A stretch of DNA of 56,310 nt from a virus. The DNA lies in IMG/VR virus record IMGVR_UViG_3300044617_001003, positions 1-56,310 of that record; one strand, given 5' to 3'. Positions 7,014 to 12,993 of this stretch are shown in pieces. The position numbers and the translations under genes were made by a program. The stretch's first letter is position 1. Each line of letters starts with the position of its first letter. The notes beneath the pieces are model-generated. The model saw only the letters and a list, made by a program, of their open reading frames with translations. It did not search any database and was not told where the DNA came from.

Positions 7014-7344
7014 TCATGTGTGGCTCCGTAGCATTATTCATTCTACAGAATGCGCCCGCGCCGAGCCGGGACTCGCGGTCTGCCTCCGACCATCCGGCGC
7101 GGATCTCGGCGGCGGCCACCCGAATCTGCTCAGGAGACGGGATAAACACGTTCGGCTCCACTCGCTCGCGTAGCCCCAGCGAAGCCGCGTAGGCCAGAAG
7201 TTCGTGCGCCGACATCTCCATCTCGTCGCAGACCTCGTCGAAGGACAAGTCGCTGTACGACCAGAGTTTTCTCAGTTTTCGCTTCTTGTTCGCGCTGACT
7301 TTATTCGCGCGAATCTCTTCTTCAGTCCTGCGCGGCGACGCCAT
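6937..7344 (-). CDS. Phage HTH-type protein, paralogue of the gene at 9112-9438
   Basis: A 135-residue protein. A basic N-terminus (RANKVSANKKRKLRKLW) precedes an HTH-like segment (SFDEVCDEMEMSAHELLAYA). After it comes PSPEQIRVAAAEIRAGWSEA, which closely resembles PTPAEIEAKCAEIRSRWTPQ in the protein at 9112-9438. The shared part is probably a recognition or oligomer module of a small regulator family. The C-terminal 35 residues run over the next gene and may be non-conserved. Confidence 0.6.
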   Translation of the reverse strand: MASPRRTEEEIRANKVSANKKRKLRKLWSYSDLSFDEVCDEMEMSAHELLAYAASLGLRERVEPNVFIPSPEQIRVAAAEIRAGWSEADRESRLGAGAFCRMNNATEPHMNDGRGTTDTRGQRGDSRPEIGRQGD

Positions 7345-8197
7345 GCGGTATGACGGCTGCATATCGGCAGCCGGGATTGAGGTACATTTGATATCCGGCC
7401 TGCCGCATGGTTTTGTGCAGGGCAACGTGTTCGCAGTCGCCGCCGACGTATTCGACCCCGTCCGCGAAAAAAGCCTGAGACCGGTAGACCGCCAGACCGC
7501 CGAATGCGGAGTTCATCGGGATCGGCTCGCTGCCGACCGGCGGCAGGAGTTCGTGAAACCAGCCGTGTTGCCGGCGGTCCTCCCACCAGTTCAGACGCGC
7601 GGCCCAGGCGTCGTACTGCATGACCCTAATCGCGCCCTCTTGCTCGGCGTGCGTGGAGGCCCAGAGCGAAACACTCGCCATGCCGCCCGGCCGAAGCGAT
7701 CGGCACTGCTCGGTGCCGTAGGCGTCAAGCCAGCCGATGCTGTTCAGGACGCCTTCCGGCGAGAACCCGCCCGTGGGATCCATGTCGATCACGACCACGA
7801 AGTCGCAGTCAGGGGCGTTTTGAACAGCCCAGCGGCGGCACCGGTTTCGGTACTCCGCCAGGGCGATCGTTCTGTCCTCCTCGAACCCCCGATAATCCGG
7901 CCTGTGCAGCGTGGCGTGTTCGTGGGTAGCCCACGGCCGGGACTCGGCGAACGAGGTGAGCATCTGGGTGGTGCCGTCGGTCGAGTCGTTTTCGTAGACG
8001 TAGAGCGACGCACTCTTGAAGAACCCGGCCGTCTCTTCGAGGAGAACCAGCGTGTTTTCGAGAAACGGCATGGCGTCCCTGGCGATGGCCAGGAAGCACA
8101 CCGACGACCTCGCGGCTGACTCTCGCCCAATGGCGACGTATTTGTCGTAATGCTCTTGATACGGCGGCTCGATTCGCCAGAAATCTTCAGGCTTCAT
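7322..8197 (-). CDS. Glycosyltransferase (GT-A fold, cap-like)
   Basis: A 291-residue protein. VCFLAIARDAMPFLENTL begins the nucleotide-sugar fold, VYENDSTDGT is a donor-loop motif, and DFVVVIDMDPTGG supplies the metal-binding DxD. Later NSAFGGLAVYRSQAF fits acceptor-side loops of glycosyltransferases acting on glycoconjugates. The start at 8197 overlaps the FkbM gene by 11 bases, so the two enzymes probably act in one modification pathway. The target could be host surface glycan or a virion protein. Confidence 0.75.
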   Translation of the reverse strand: MKPEDFWRIEPPYQEHYDKYVAIGRESAARSSVCFLAIARDAMPFLENTLVLLEETAGFFKSASLYVYENDSTDGTTQMLTSFAESRPWATHEHATLHRPDYRGFEEDRTIALAEYRNRCRRWAVQNAPDCDFVVVIDMDPTGGFSPEGVLNSIGWLDAYGTEQCRSLRPGGMASVSLWASTHAEQEGAIRVMQYDAWAARLNWWEDRRQHGWFHELLPPVGSEPIPMNSAFGGLAVYRSQAFFADGVEYVGGDCEHVALHKTMRQAGYQMYLNPGCRYAAVIPHGVAAQD

Positions 8198-8798
8198 TGA
8201 GGAATATCCAGAAGTGGTTCGGGTGGGCGCCTGGGTACGGGTGCGGAATGGCCATAAACTTCTCGTGGCCGAGCCGTTGAATCGCGTGGCTGACATCTCG
8301 CCTGTTGTCATGCACCTCGATCAGCCACCGCGTCCCCCTGAACTTCTCCGGCGTCGCGCCGTTCAGAACCAGATGCTCTGCGCCCTCAACGTCGATTTTC
8401 ACAAAATCGACGACACCGCCAGCGCAGGCGTCAAGGACGTAGTCCAGGGTTACTGCGGGGACACTCTCGACATCTATGACAGATGTTTTTTCTTGTCCAC
8501 CGCCGCCAATAGGGTGTGTCGGCAGGATCGACGATTGGTCAGGCTTGTCTCGGAGGTAAAAGTCCCTCTGACCGAAGGCGTCGGCGCACGCAAACTCGTG
8601 GAGCGTGGCGTTCCTGGGGATATGACGCCGGATTCGCTCTGCAGCCCGGCGGTCGGGCTCGACGGCAACGACGCTGTCGAAATACTGCGACAGCCAGTGC
8701 GTCCATTCGCCCTTGTTGGCCCCGATATCCAGGGCTACACGACGATGGCCTCGAAGAAAAAACTCGGCGTAATCCTGCAGCAAAAAGACTTCTTCCAT
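8187..8798 (-). CDS. FkbM family SAM-dependent methyltransferase
   Basis: A 203-residue protein with the SAM-binding motif LDIGANKGEW (residues 23-32), the acidic end of strand 2 (AVEPDR) and the FkbM signature VDFVKIDVEGAEHLVLNG. FkbM enzymes O-methylate sugars or small molecules. Overlap with the glycosyltransferase gene suggests it methylates the sugar that enzyme adds. The start at 8798 follows the upstream stop by one base. Confidence 0.8.
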   Translation of the reverse strand: MEEVFLLQDYAEFFLRGHRRVALDIGANKGEWTHWLSQYFDSVVAVEPDRRAAERIRRHIPRNATLHEFACADAFGQRDFYLRDKPDQSSILPTHPIGGGGQEKTSVIDVESVPAVTLDYVLDACAGGVVDFVKIDVEGAEHLVLNGATPEKFRGTRWLIEVHDNRRDVSHAIQRLGHEKFMAIPHPYPGAHPNHFWIFLNEA

Positions 8799-8799
8799 G

Positions 8800-9078
8800 C
8801 TACACGCACCTCTGCAGAAAAGTCCTCGCGTCCTTGGCCGAATAGACGACTGCGCACGGGCACCCAGCGGCAGCCAGTTCGGCCATTCGTTTTTCCTGAA
8901 TCTTGCTGGGGGAGTTCCCAGGCACTTTGGCCTCCATCCAGACCGCGCGGCCGCCCTTGATGGCAAGAACGTCGGGAAGCCCGGCCATCTGGTAGGCGCT
9001 GCCATGAATCTTGACAGCGAACCAGCCCAGAGACCGTGCCTCTGCGACGACTTTCGTGACGATCGTTCGCTCCAGCAT
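8800..9078 (-). CDS. VRR-NUC domain nuclease
   Basis: A 92-residue protein made only of a VRR-NUC fold. GLPDVLAIKGGRAVWMEAK gives the catalytic D...E-x-K of PD-(D/E)xK enzymes, and SPSKIQEKRMAELAAAGCPC is the typical following helix. Stand-alone phage VRR-NUC proteins resolve branched DNA, such as Holliday junctions, before packaging. Length is normal for the phage form. The shared GTAGCCTA element (TAGGCTAC on this strand) lies 22 bases ahead of the start. Confidence 0.85.
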   Translation of the reverse strand: MLERTIVTKVVAEARSLGWFAVKIHGSAYQMAGLPDVLAIKGGRAVWMEAKVPGNSPSKIQEKRMAELAAAGCPCAVVYSAKDARTFLQRCV

Positions 9079-9099
9079 GGAGCGTTAGTGTGGCAACCT

Positions 9100-9108
9100 G
9101 TAGCCTAC
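9100..9108 (-). promoter_or_regulatory. GTAGCCTA element, copy A
   Basis: On the minus strand this reads GTAGGCTAC and is preceded by TTGACCG. The eight bases GTAGCCTA occur four times in the window, always in this orientation and always ahead of a minus-strand gene (also at 14760, 28084 and 48083). Copy A lies between the HTH-like gene and the VRR-NUC gene. It shares 13 bases (ACCTGTAGCCTAC) with copy D. A promoter or operator is likely. Confidence 0.5.
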
Positions 9109-9111
9109 CGG

Positions 9112-9438
9112 TCAAGCCCGAAATGACATCGTCTCGCGATCGAACGACGAGTAGGACGGGGGGCGCCACTGCTTCCTGCCGCCGCCGACAAGCCGCTGCG
9201 CCTCCTCCTGCGGAGTCCATCGGCTCCGGATCTCGGCGCACTTGGCCTCGATCTCCGCAGGCGTCGGGTCGTCGTCCACAGAAGCCCGACTCACGAATCG
9301 CTTCGGGAGACCGTAGCGATCCTTGAGCAAATACATCAGTGTCCGCCTGATGCCGAGTTCCTTGCAGAGCATCTGATTGCTCATGTCGGTGTGCCAGAGT
9401 TCAAACAAACGCTTGACATCGACCCTCTGTCCTCTCAT
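9112..9438 (-). CDS. Phage HTH-type protein, paralogue of the gene at 6937-7344
   Basis: A 108-residue basic protein. DMSNQMLCKELGIRRTLMYL has HTH spacing, and PTPAEIEAKCAEIRSRWTPQ plus RLVGGGRKQWRPPSYS match the module seen at 6937-7344. AAGGAGG precedes the ATG at 9438, which also overlaps the stop of the gene upstream (ATGA). It is probably a small DNA-binding regulator. Confidence 0.65.
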   Translation of the reverse strand: MRGQRVDVKRLFELWHTDMSNQMLCKELGIRRTLMYLLKDRYGLPKRFVSRASVDDDPTPAEIEAKCAEIRSRWTPQEEAQRLVGGGRKQWRPPSYSSFDRETMSFRA

Positions 9439-9758
9439 TGCCCGGCCTCCTTGCAAATAGCCTTGTGTCCCTCGATCGCCTGCTCAACGCTTGAATATCT
9501 CTCGCAGATGTCGCACCCCGGAAACGTCATCGTCTCCCAGAGCAGCGGCGGCCCGCCGTCGTAGGCGTGGTTCAGCCCCAGAAAGACGGTCGAGACCCTG
9601 ATGCCGTTCTCCAGAACGTCGCTGGCGATGCTGAACCCGCAGCCTGTTTTGCTTGCGTACCAACTGGACGACTCCGGCATGGCGGCGTGCCACTCGAAGT
9701 ATTCGAGGACTCCGCACGGGCGTGTCGAGCCGCTCTCGTCGACTGTGTACCAGTTCAT
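9435..9758 (-). CDS. Conserved phage protein of unknown function
   Basis: A 107-residue protein. The block VSTVFLGLNHAYDGGPPLLWETM followed by RYSSVEQAIEGHKAIC (parts shown) is a pattern I know from many phage hypothetical proteins with no assigned role. It contains a Cys pair (CDIC). Coupled to both neighbours by ATGA overlaps. Here it directly follows the pseudopilin gene. Confidence 0.65.
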   Translation of the reverse strand: MNWYTVDESGSTRPCGVLEYFEWHAAMPESSSWYASKTGCGFSIASDVLENGIRVSTVFLGLNHAYDGGPPLLWETMTFPGCDICERYSSVEQAIEGHKAICKEAGQ

Positions 9759-10042
9759 TGCGCGGCCTCTGCTGGCTTTTGGCATGGGCAGTCGGGATGG
9801 TGCATCCCCCACTTGTCGCCAACGACGAACCAGTGGCCGCTGTGCTTCACGGTGCAGAGCGTCCACGACTCCGGCGGCTCGCTGTCCTCGGCGGCCGACG
9901 GCACCGTCATGTGGTCGGCGTTCTTGCGGGCGGCCAGGATCGCCGGCACGAGCAGGCCGACCAGCGTGGCGAGGATCGCCAGGACGGTGAGAGCCTCGAC
10001 GAGCGTGAAGCCGCGCCGGCCTGCGTTGTATCGCTGCGTCAT
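9755..10042 (-). CDS. Pseudopilin-like protein with type IV prepilin N-terminus
   Basis: A 95-residue protein. After ten basic residues comes RRGFTLVEALTVLAILATL: prepilin-peptidase cleavage after Gly11, then Phe12 and Glu16 at the +5 position, followed by a 20-residue hydrophobic helix. This is the full N-terminal signal of type IV pilins and type II secretion pseudopilins. The rest is only about 60 residues, with SGHWFVVGDKWGMHHPDC and CPC. The host's prepilin peptidase would process it. It could enter or block the host pilus or secretion system. Such N-termini are abundant in Planctomycetes. Confidence 0.8.
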   Translation of the reverse strand: MTQRYNAGRRGFTLVEALTVLAILATLVGLLVPAILAARKNADHMTVPSAAEDSEPPESWTLCTVKHSGHWFVVGDKWGMHHPDCPCQKPAEAAQ

Positions 10043-10290
10043 TCTTCGCCCTCAAGTTCCTCATCGAACAGTGCGTCGGCGAACTCCTGGGCGGCATCGC
10101 CCAGGTGTTCGTAACGCTCCCTCAGTGAAGTTTGCAGCCACCTCGTCCTTGAGTTGCACTTCTCCTGCAACCTCTCAATCTCCTTCACCGCCTCCTCAAT
10201 CCACGACTCCAGCACGAACTCATAGGTGCCGATGTCTTCTGTCCGGTGCTTGAGAAGATCGCGAAGGACTTGGAGCAGCGGTTTCTTCAT
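10039..10290 (-). CDS. Hypothetical helical protein
   Basis: An 83-residue charged helical protein; ESWIEEAVKEIERLQEKCNS has coiled-coil spacing and the C-terminus is acidic (FDEELEGEE). AAGGAA lies about ten bases ahead of the ATG. It is the first gene of the leftward block that runs to 3279, and its leader carries a perfect hairpin. Function unknown. Confidence 0.65.
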   Translation of the reverse strand: MKKPLLQVLRDLLKHRTEDIGTYEFVLESWIEEAVKEIERLQEKCNSRTRWLQTSLRERYEHLGDAAQEFADALFDEELEGEE

Positions 10291-10312
10291 CTGTCTCTTT
10301 TCCTTGATTTAT

Positions 10313-10337
10313 GCGACACGTTGAACCGTCGTGTCGC
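10313..10337 (-). promoter_or_regulatory. Perfect 8-bp inverted repeat in operon leader
   Basis: GCGACACG at 10313-10320 pairs with CGTGTCGC at 10330-10337 across a nine-base loop. It lies 23 bases ahead of the gene at 10290 and no T-run follows on the minus strand. An operator or an mRNA-stabilising hairpin is therefore more likely than a terminator. Confidence 0.45.
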
Positions 10338-10366
10338 CGCTTGCGACAGGTTTATATGCAGCACTC

Positions 10367-10469
10367 GGTAACGCCGTGCCTCGCGTCTCGCGGCCGTGCG
10401 GTGAAGATGCGGCGGGGTGTTATGCGGCACGGGGGGCGGCTATCGAGAACCGCATACTCACTGGTTCTG
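10367..10469 (-). repeat. Degenerate attC-like region downstream of the last cassette
   Basis: The region begins at 10469 on the minus strand with GCAGAAC, three bases after the stop of the upstream gene. This is the exact complement of the GTTCTGC at the far side of that gene. Further on are GCATAAC (10420-10426) and GTTACCG (10367-10373). A 7-bp stem, CCGTGCC with GGCACGG, and a short hairpin AGAACC/GGTTCT are present. The boundaries cannot be assigned as cleanly as for the three sites at 10748-11293; it may be two merged or decayed sites. Confidence 0.35.
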
Positions 10470-10470
10470 C

Positions 10471-10809
10471 CTACCCGTTCTCTGCCCGTGAAACAATCTC
10501 GCGAGCCACTTCGATCAGTTTCCACACCGCATCGTCGTAACCCTCGTCAGTCGCTCGGATTATCCGCTTGAGCATCGACAGCAAATCCGGTGAGGCGGCG
10601 AGTAGTCTGGCGTTGGCAAGATTCTCTGCGTTCTGGCAGCCAGGAAGCACAGCGAGGCACAAATACTTGCCAACGCCGTCGGGGGCAGTGGCGACGGCAA
10701 ACGACTCGCTTATCGTTGCGATCATCCACGGTGCTGGCGTGTGCGATGCAGAACCAGCGGATGCAGGAGGCATCGCTGCCGAGTCCTGCTGTGTAGTCGA
10801 ATCACTCAT
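10471..10809 (-). CDS. Conserved phage protein (HTPAPW...NARLLAASPDLL family)
   Basis: A 112-residue protein. SHTPAPW near residue 25, NARLLAASPDLLSML near 67-81 and a helical end mark a widely distributed phage protein family without known function. AGGAGC precedes the ATG at 10809. The whole start region, about 30 codons, lies inside the attC-like repeat at 10748-10838: the ribosome site is in one arm and the ATG at the edge of the loop. Its stop is three bases before another GCAGAAC box, so the gene occupies one cassette-like unit. Confidence 0.7.
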   Translation of the reverse strand: MSDSTTQQDSAAMPPASAGSASHTPAPWMIATISESFAVATAPDGVGKYLCLAVLPGCQNAENLANARLLAASPDLLSMLKRIIRATDEGYDDAVWKLIEVAREIVSRAENG

Positions 10810-10838
10810 GCGATGCTCCTGATCCTGCGTGTTATGCC
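10748..10838. repeat. attC-like site 1
   Basis: Plus-strand reading: GCAGAAC, CAGCGGATG, then CAGGAG-G-CATCGC, a 33-base loop, GCGATGCTCCTG, ATCCTGCGT and GTTATGCC. The 12-bp inner stem (10764-10776 with 10810-10821) is perfect except for one bulged G at 10770. The outer GGAT/ATCC pair and the AAC...GTT ends follow the integron attC plan (RYYYAAC ... GTTRRRY, with a one-sided extra base). The start codon of the phage gene ending at 10471 lies in the loop. Confidence 0.6.
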
Positions 10839-10996
10839 TTCAAGTCAGCGCGAGTCATTCCGTCGTAGAAGTTCCACATCGCGTAAGGAAACAGTGCAAA
10901 CGGAATCCACCATTTTTCCGTGAGAACGAGGAGCGTGAATGTAAACGCAAATGTCACCGCAATGTCGATCAGCCGCCTTTTTGTTCTCTCGCTCAC
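10832..10996 (-). CDS. 54-residue membrane protein in an attC-like cassette
   Basis: A GTG-start gene with GGAGG seven bases upstream, too short for ordinary gene finders. The protein begins MSERTKRRLIDIAVTF, continues FTFTLLVLTEKWWIPFALFP and ends AMWNFYDGMTRADLKA. Two short membrane segments are plausible (residues about 10-25 and 28-42). Its TAA stop is part of the GCATAAC box of site 1, and its GTG follows site 2 by 27 bases, so it fills one cassette-like unit. Function unknown. Confidence 0.65.
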   Translation of the reverse strand: MSERTKRRLIDIAVTFAFTFTLLVLTEKWWIPFALFPYAMWNFYDGMTRADLKA

Positions 10997-11023
10997 GGCA
11001 AATCCTCCGTTTCAATGATGCTT

Positions 11024-11081
11024 GGCATAACCAGCGGATGAAAGCGGACGGCAGAGCCGCCGCTTATCCTGCGTGTTCTCA
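11024..11081. repeat. attC-like site 2
   Basis: Plus-strand reading: GGCATAAC, CAGCGGATGA, AAGCGG-A-CGGC, loop AGA, GCCGCCGCTT, ATCCTGCGT, GTTCTCA. The ten-bp stem (11042-11052 with 11056-11065) has one bulged A at 11048. The flanking words CAGCGGATG and ATCCTGCGT are the same as in site 1. The end boxes match those of the neighbouring sites in the way expected for integron cassettes: GGCATAAC is complementary to GTTATGCC of site 1, and GTTCTCA equals that of site 3. Confidence 0.65.
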
Positions 11082-11234
11082 ATCAAAACAATGCAGGCGA
11101 ACGAACGCCTCCGCAAGAGCCAATGCGGCCCATTTCCTGAACTGCACAATCACTCGCCCGTCAATAACGACAGTCCACCCGGAACGCCGGTCGCATCCGT
11201 AGTCCCTGTCGTAGTGGAGGGCGAATGATTTCAT
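11079..11234 (-). CDS. 51-residue cassette protein
   Basis: The frame begins MKSFALHYDRDYGCDRRS, continues GWTVVIDGRVIVQFRKWAA and ends LHCFD. It is compact, with a strand-turn-strand centre and a helical end. A GTG at 11255 in frame would add seven residues; neither start has a clear ribosome site. The TGA stop forms the first bases of the TGAGAAC box of site 2, and the start follows site 3 directly. Real coding is supported by this exact fit and by sensible protein composition. Confidence 0.55.
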   Translation of the reverse strand: MKSFALHYDRDYGCDRRSGWTVVIDGRVIVQFRKWAALALAEAFVRLHCFD

Positions 11235-11245
11235 ATCTGATTCGT

Positions 11246-11293
11246 TGAGAACCACGCGATGCTGCGGACGAGCCGCAGATCGCAGCGTTCTCA
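11246..11293. repeat. attC-like site 3
   Basis: Plus-strand reading: TGAGAAC, CAC, GCGAT-G-CTGCGG, loop ACGAG, CCGCAGATCGC, AGC, GTTCTCA. The 11-bp stem has one bulged G at 11261, on the same side as the bulges of sites 1 and 2, and the terminal 7-mers are perfect complements. The TGA stop of the gene upstream (11291-11293) is part of the end box. Confidence 0.65.
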
Positions 11294-11710
11294 GCCTAAC
11301 CGCTCAATCACGCCGCGAAGCGTAGCCGCGACCCTCGCACAGTCCTCGTCATCGTCGTTGTCCGCATACGACTCCGCAGCACACGCAATCGCCTCCCGCT
11401 CCTCGTCGGTGAGCGTGGGCGAGCGGTAGAGCGGGACGACATCGGCCATGCCGACCACAGCACCTTCGGCGTCTTGTTGGCTGTACGACAGCCACATCGG
11501 CTGGCCGTTCTTGCCAACCGCTGCCCACGCCACCGGCTCCCGTGCATTGCCAGTGACCTCACCGTGTGCCGCCTCAAGCCGCAGCCTTGCGATCTCGGCA
11601 TCCCCTCGCAGGCGAGTGATCTCGTCTGCCGCCTCGTCAAACAACTCGCCGAGCCTCGCAAGGTGCAGGCCGCGCCAGCCGCGAAGTCGCGCCACAATGT
11701 CGTCACTCAT
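11291..11710 (-). CDS. Phage protein of the REPVAW / SPTLTDEEREAI type
   Basis: A 139-residue protein. A helical N-terminus (FDEAADEITRLRGDAEIARL) is followed by EPVAWAAVGKNGQPMW, VVPLYRSPTLTDEEREAI and an acidic end. This composition is typical of small Ea8.5- or Ead-like phage proteins of unknown function. The start at 11710 overlaps the gene upstream by 8 bases. The stop is embedded in attC-like site 3. Confidence 0.65.
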   Translation of the reverse strand: MSDDIVARLRGWRGLHLARLGELFDEAADEITRLRGDAEIARLRLEAAHGEVTGNAREPVAWAAVGKNGQPMWLSYSQQDAEGAVVGMADVVPLYRSPTLTDEEREAIACAAESYADNDDDEDCARVAATLRGVIERLG

Positions 11711-11975
11711 GCGAGCAGCATCCGTCGCAGCCGTGGATATTCTTGTGCCCCATGCCAACGCGATCCAAGTACGCCGCATCGTCTGGGTCTGGATGCCCTA
11801 CGCCGTGCTGGCAGATTCTCTCCATTTTCCCGGCGTCGTCTCGCCAGCGCATCGGCCACGACCTCATATGATGCTCCGAAGGGTTATGAATGCAGCAGAA
11901 CTCGCCAGCGCATTTCGCAGCGTCGTGAGTGACGAGGCTTTTCACTCTATTCCCCCGCATCAGCGGCCGCGTCAA
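11703..11975 (-). CDS. Conserved His/Cys-rich phage protein
   Basis: A 90-residue protein with VTHDAAKCAGEFCCIHNPSE, HHMRSW, ICQHGVGHPDPDD and HGCDGCCSHE. The many paired Cys and His suggest one or more metal sites. I recognise the sequence as a widespread actinobacterial and phage hypothetical family, without a known function. The start may be 11975 or 11960 (internal ATG); the later start reduces the overlap with the upstream gene. Confidence 0.65.
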   Translation of the reverse strand: MTRPLMRGNRVKSLVTHDAAKCAGEFCCIHNPSEHHMRSWPMRWRDDAGKMERICQHGVGHPDPDDAAYLDRVGMGHKNIHGCDGCCSHE

Positions 11976-12168
11976 TCAGCGCTTTGCCGAGCAGCCTCGC
12001 CACTTGCGCCGAAACAGTGAAGTCAATGTCCCCAAAATGCGCCTTGCTTGCCCCGTATGGTGCGCGAACCTCGACGCACCCCAAGCCGTCGCAGCCCGGC
12101 CCGACCTGAATGCACGCCCCGCTCTCGTCGTGGTAAATGCGGCGGACGAGTTCTACGCTGTATGCCAT
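11947..12168 (-). CDS. Hypothetical phage protein
   Basis: A 73-residue protein started at the ATG preceded by GGAG at six bases. VGPGCDGLGCVEVRAPYG and a C-terminal Ala-rich helix (VARLLGKALIDAAADAGE) are its visible features. No family name. Confidence 0.6.
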   Translation of the reverse strand: MAYSVELVRRIYHDESGACIQVGPGCDGLGCVEVRAPYGASKAHFGDIDFTVSAQVARLLGKALIDAAADAGE

Positions 12169-12191
12169 CGCTTTCTCCGTAGCGCTTGAGG

Positions 12192-12404
12192 TCACTCGCT
12201 CACCCTTACGCCGCTGTCTTGAATCATCAGAAGAACCTCGTTCGCGAGGCGGCGCTCGTCGTCGTCCGGGTCGCAATGATCCATGATGGATCGGCAGTGG
12301 CTTTCGATCTGCCACAGCGCAGCGATGGCGTCGTTGCCCTGGAGGGCGGCATCGAACTCGTCGGAATCGTCCGGAAGGGTGAACGAGAGCGTGGCTCGCA
12401 TCAT
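12192..12404 (-). CDS. Small phage protein (MRATLxFTLPDD type)
   Basis: A 70-residue acidic protein with MRATLSFTLPDDSDEFDAAL at the N-terminus, a pattern common in small phage proteins of unknown function. AAGGAG lies ahead of two adjacent ATGs (12404, 12401); either may be used. Coupled to the upstream gene by overlap. Confidence 0.65.
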   Translation of the reverse strand: MMRATLSFTLPDDSDEFDAALQGNDAIAALWQIESHCRSIMDHCDPDDDERRLANEVLLMIQDSGVRVSE

Positions 12405-12601
12405 TGCGGGATCTCCTTGTTCAAGAACTTGACCAACTCGGTTTCGTAGACATCGAACGATTGTTCGAGCATATGGCAGGCAAACAGCAGGCCGGTTGCA
12501 TCAACGCTTTCTGCAAACTCGGTGACTCTGCCGAACGCCTGCCGGAGAGACGAGAACTGCTCCTGCATTGCGACGAGGGCTCTCTCTACGCTCTTTTCCA
12601 T
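12401..12601 (-). CDS. Small helical protein
   Basis: A 66-residue all-helical protein (VERALVAMQEQFSSLRQAFG), probably a coiled coil. The start at 12601 overlaps the GNAT gene by 16 bases. Function unknown. Confidence 0.55.
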   Translation of the reverse strand: MEKSVERALVAMQEQFSSLRQAFGRVTEFAESVDATGLLFACHMLEQSFDVYETELVKFLNKEIPQ

Positions 12602-12993
12602 TGGTCTCGACTGTCTTTCTCGAAAAGAGTTGGGAACAGCCCGGCCGACTTCGCGACCATGAGCATTCGCGGGTGAAACACCGCGACAGACCCGAGTTCC
12701 GCGACTCCGGCGGCCTTCAGGCCAGCGGCGGCGAAGGTCGCGACGCCACGGCCACGAAAACCGCCGTGAACAAAGGCTTCGAGCGTGTCCCAGTAGCCGG
12801 CCCGCTCCTCTTGCCAAGGCTCCGAGCGAACCCAGCCGACCATCCGGCCGCCGCTGAACACCAGGGCGATATGGCCACGGTAGACGCCTTCGCGGAGCGA
12901 CTTCTGAAAGTCGCTGCCTTCTTTGGTCAACGCTTCGACTGCAGCGAGTTCCTGCCGAGAGCAGTCATCAAGCGGTTTGACTGTGCATTCCAC
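12586..12993 (-). CDS. GNAT family acetyltransferase
   Basis: A 135-residue protein. The acetyl-CoA pyrophosphate loop is visible as GFRGRGVATFAAAG, preceded by a strand with ALVFSGGRMVGWVRSE and followed by FHPRMLMVAKSAGLFPTLFE. Length is normal for a minimal GNAT fold. The substrate cannot be predicted; phage GNATs may modify host proteins, nucleotides or antitoxins. Overlaps the DNA methyltransferase gene upstream by 26 bases. Confidence 0.8.
   Translation of the reverse strand: MECTVKPLDDCSRQELAAVEALTKEGSDFQKSLREGVYRGHIALVFSGGRMVGWVRSEPWQEERAGYWDTLEAFVHGGFRGRGVATFAAAGLKAAGVAELGSVAVFHPRMLMVAKSAGLFPTLFEKDSRDQWKRA

Noticed and set aside
10331-10540. Plus-strand frame with LYAALGNAVP, like the last motif of a cytosine methyltransferase
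   Set aside because: No other methyltransferase motif is near, the frame overlaps the real minus-strand gene and the attC-like region, and there is no ribosome site.
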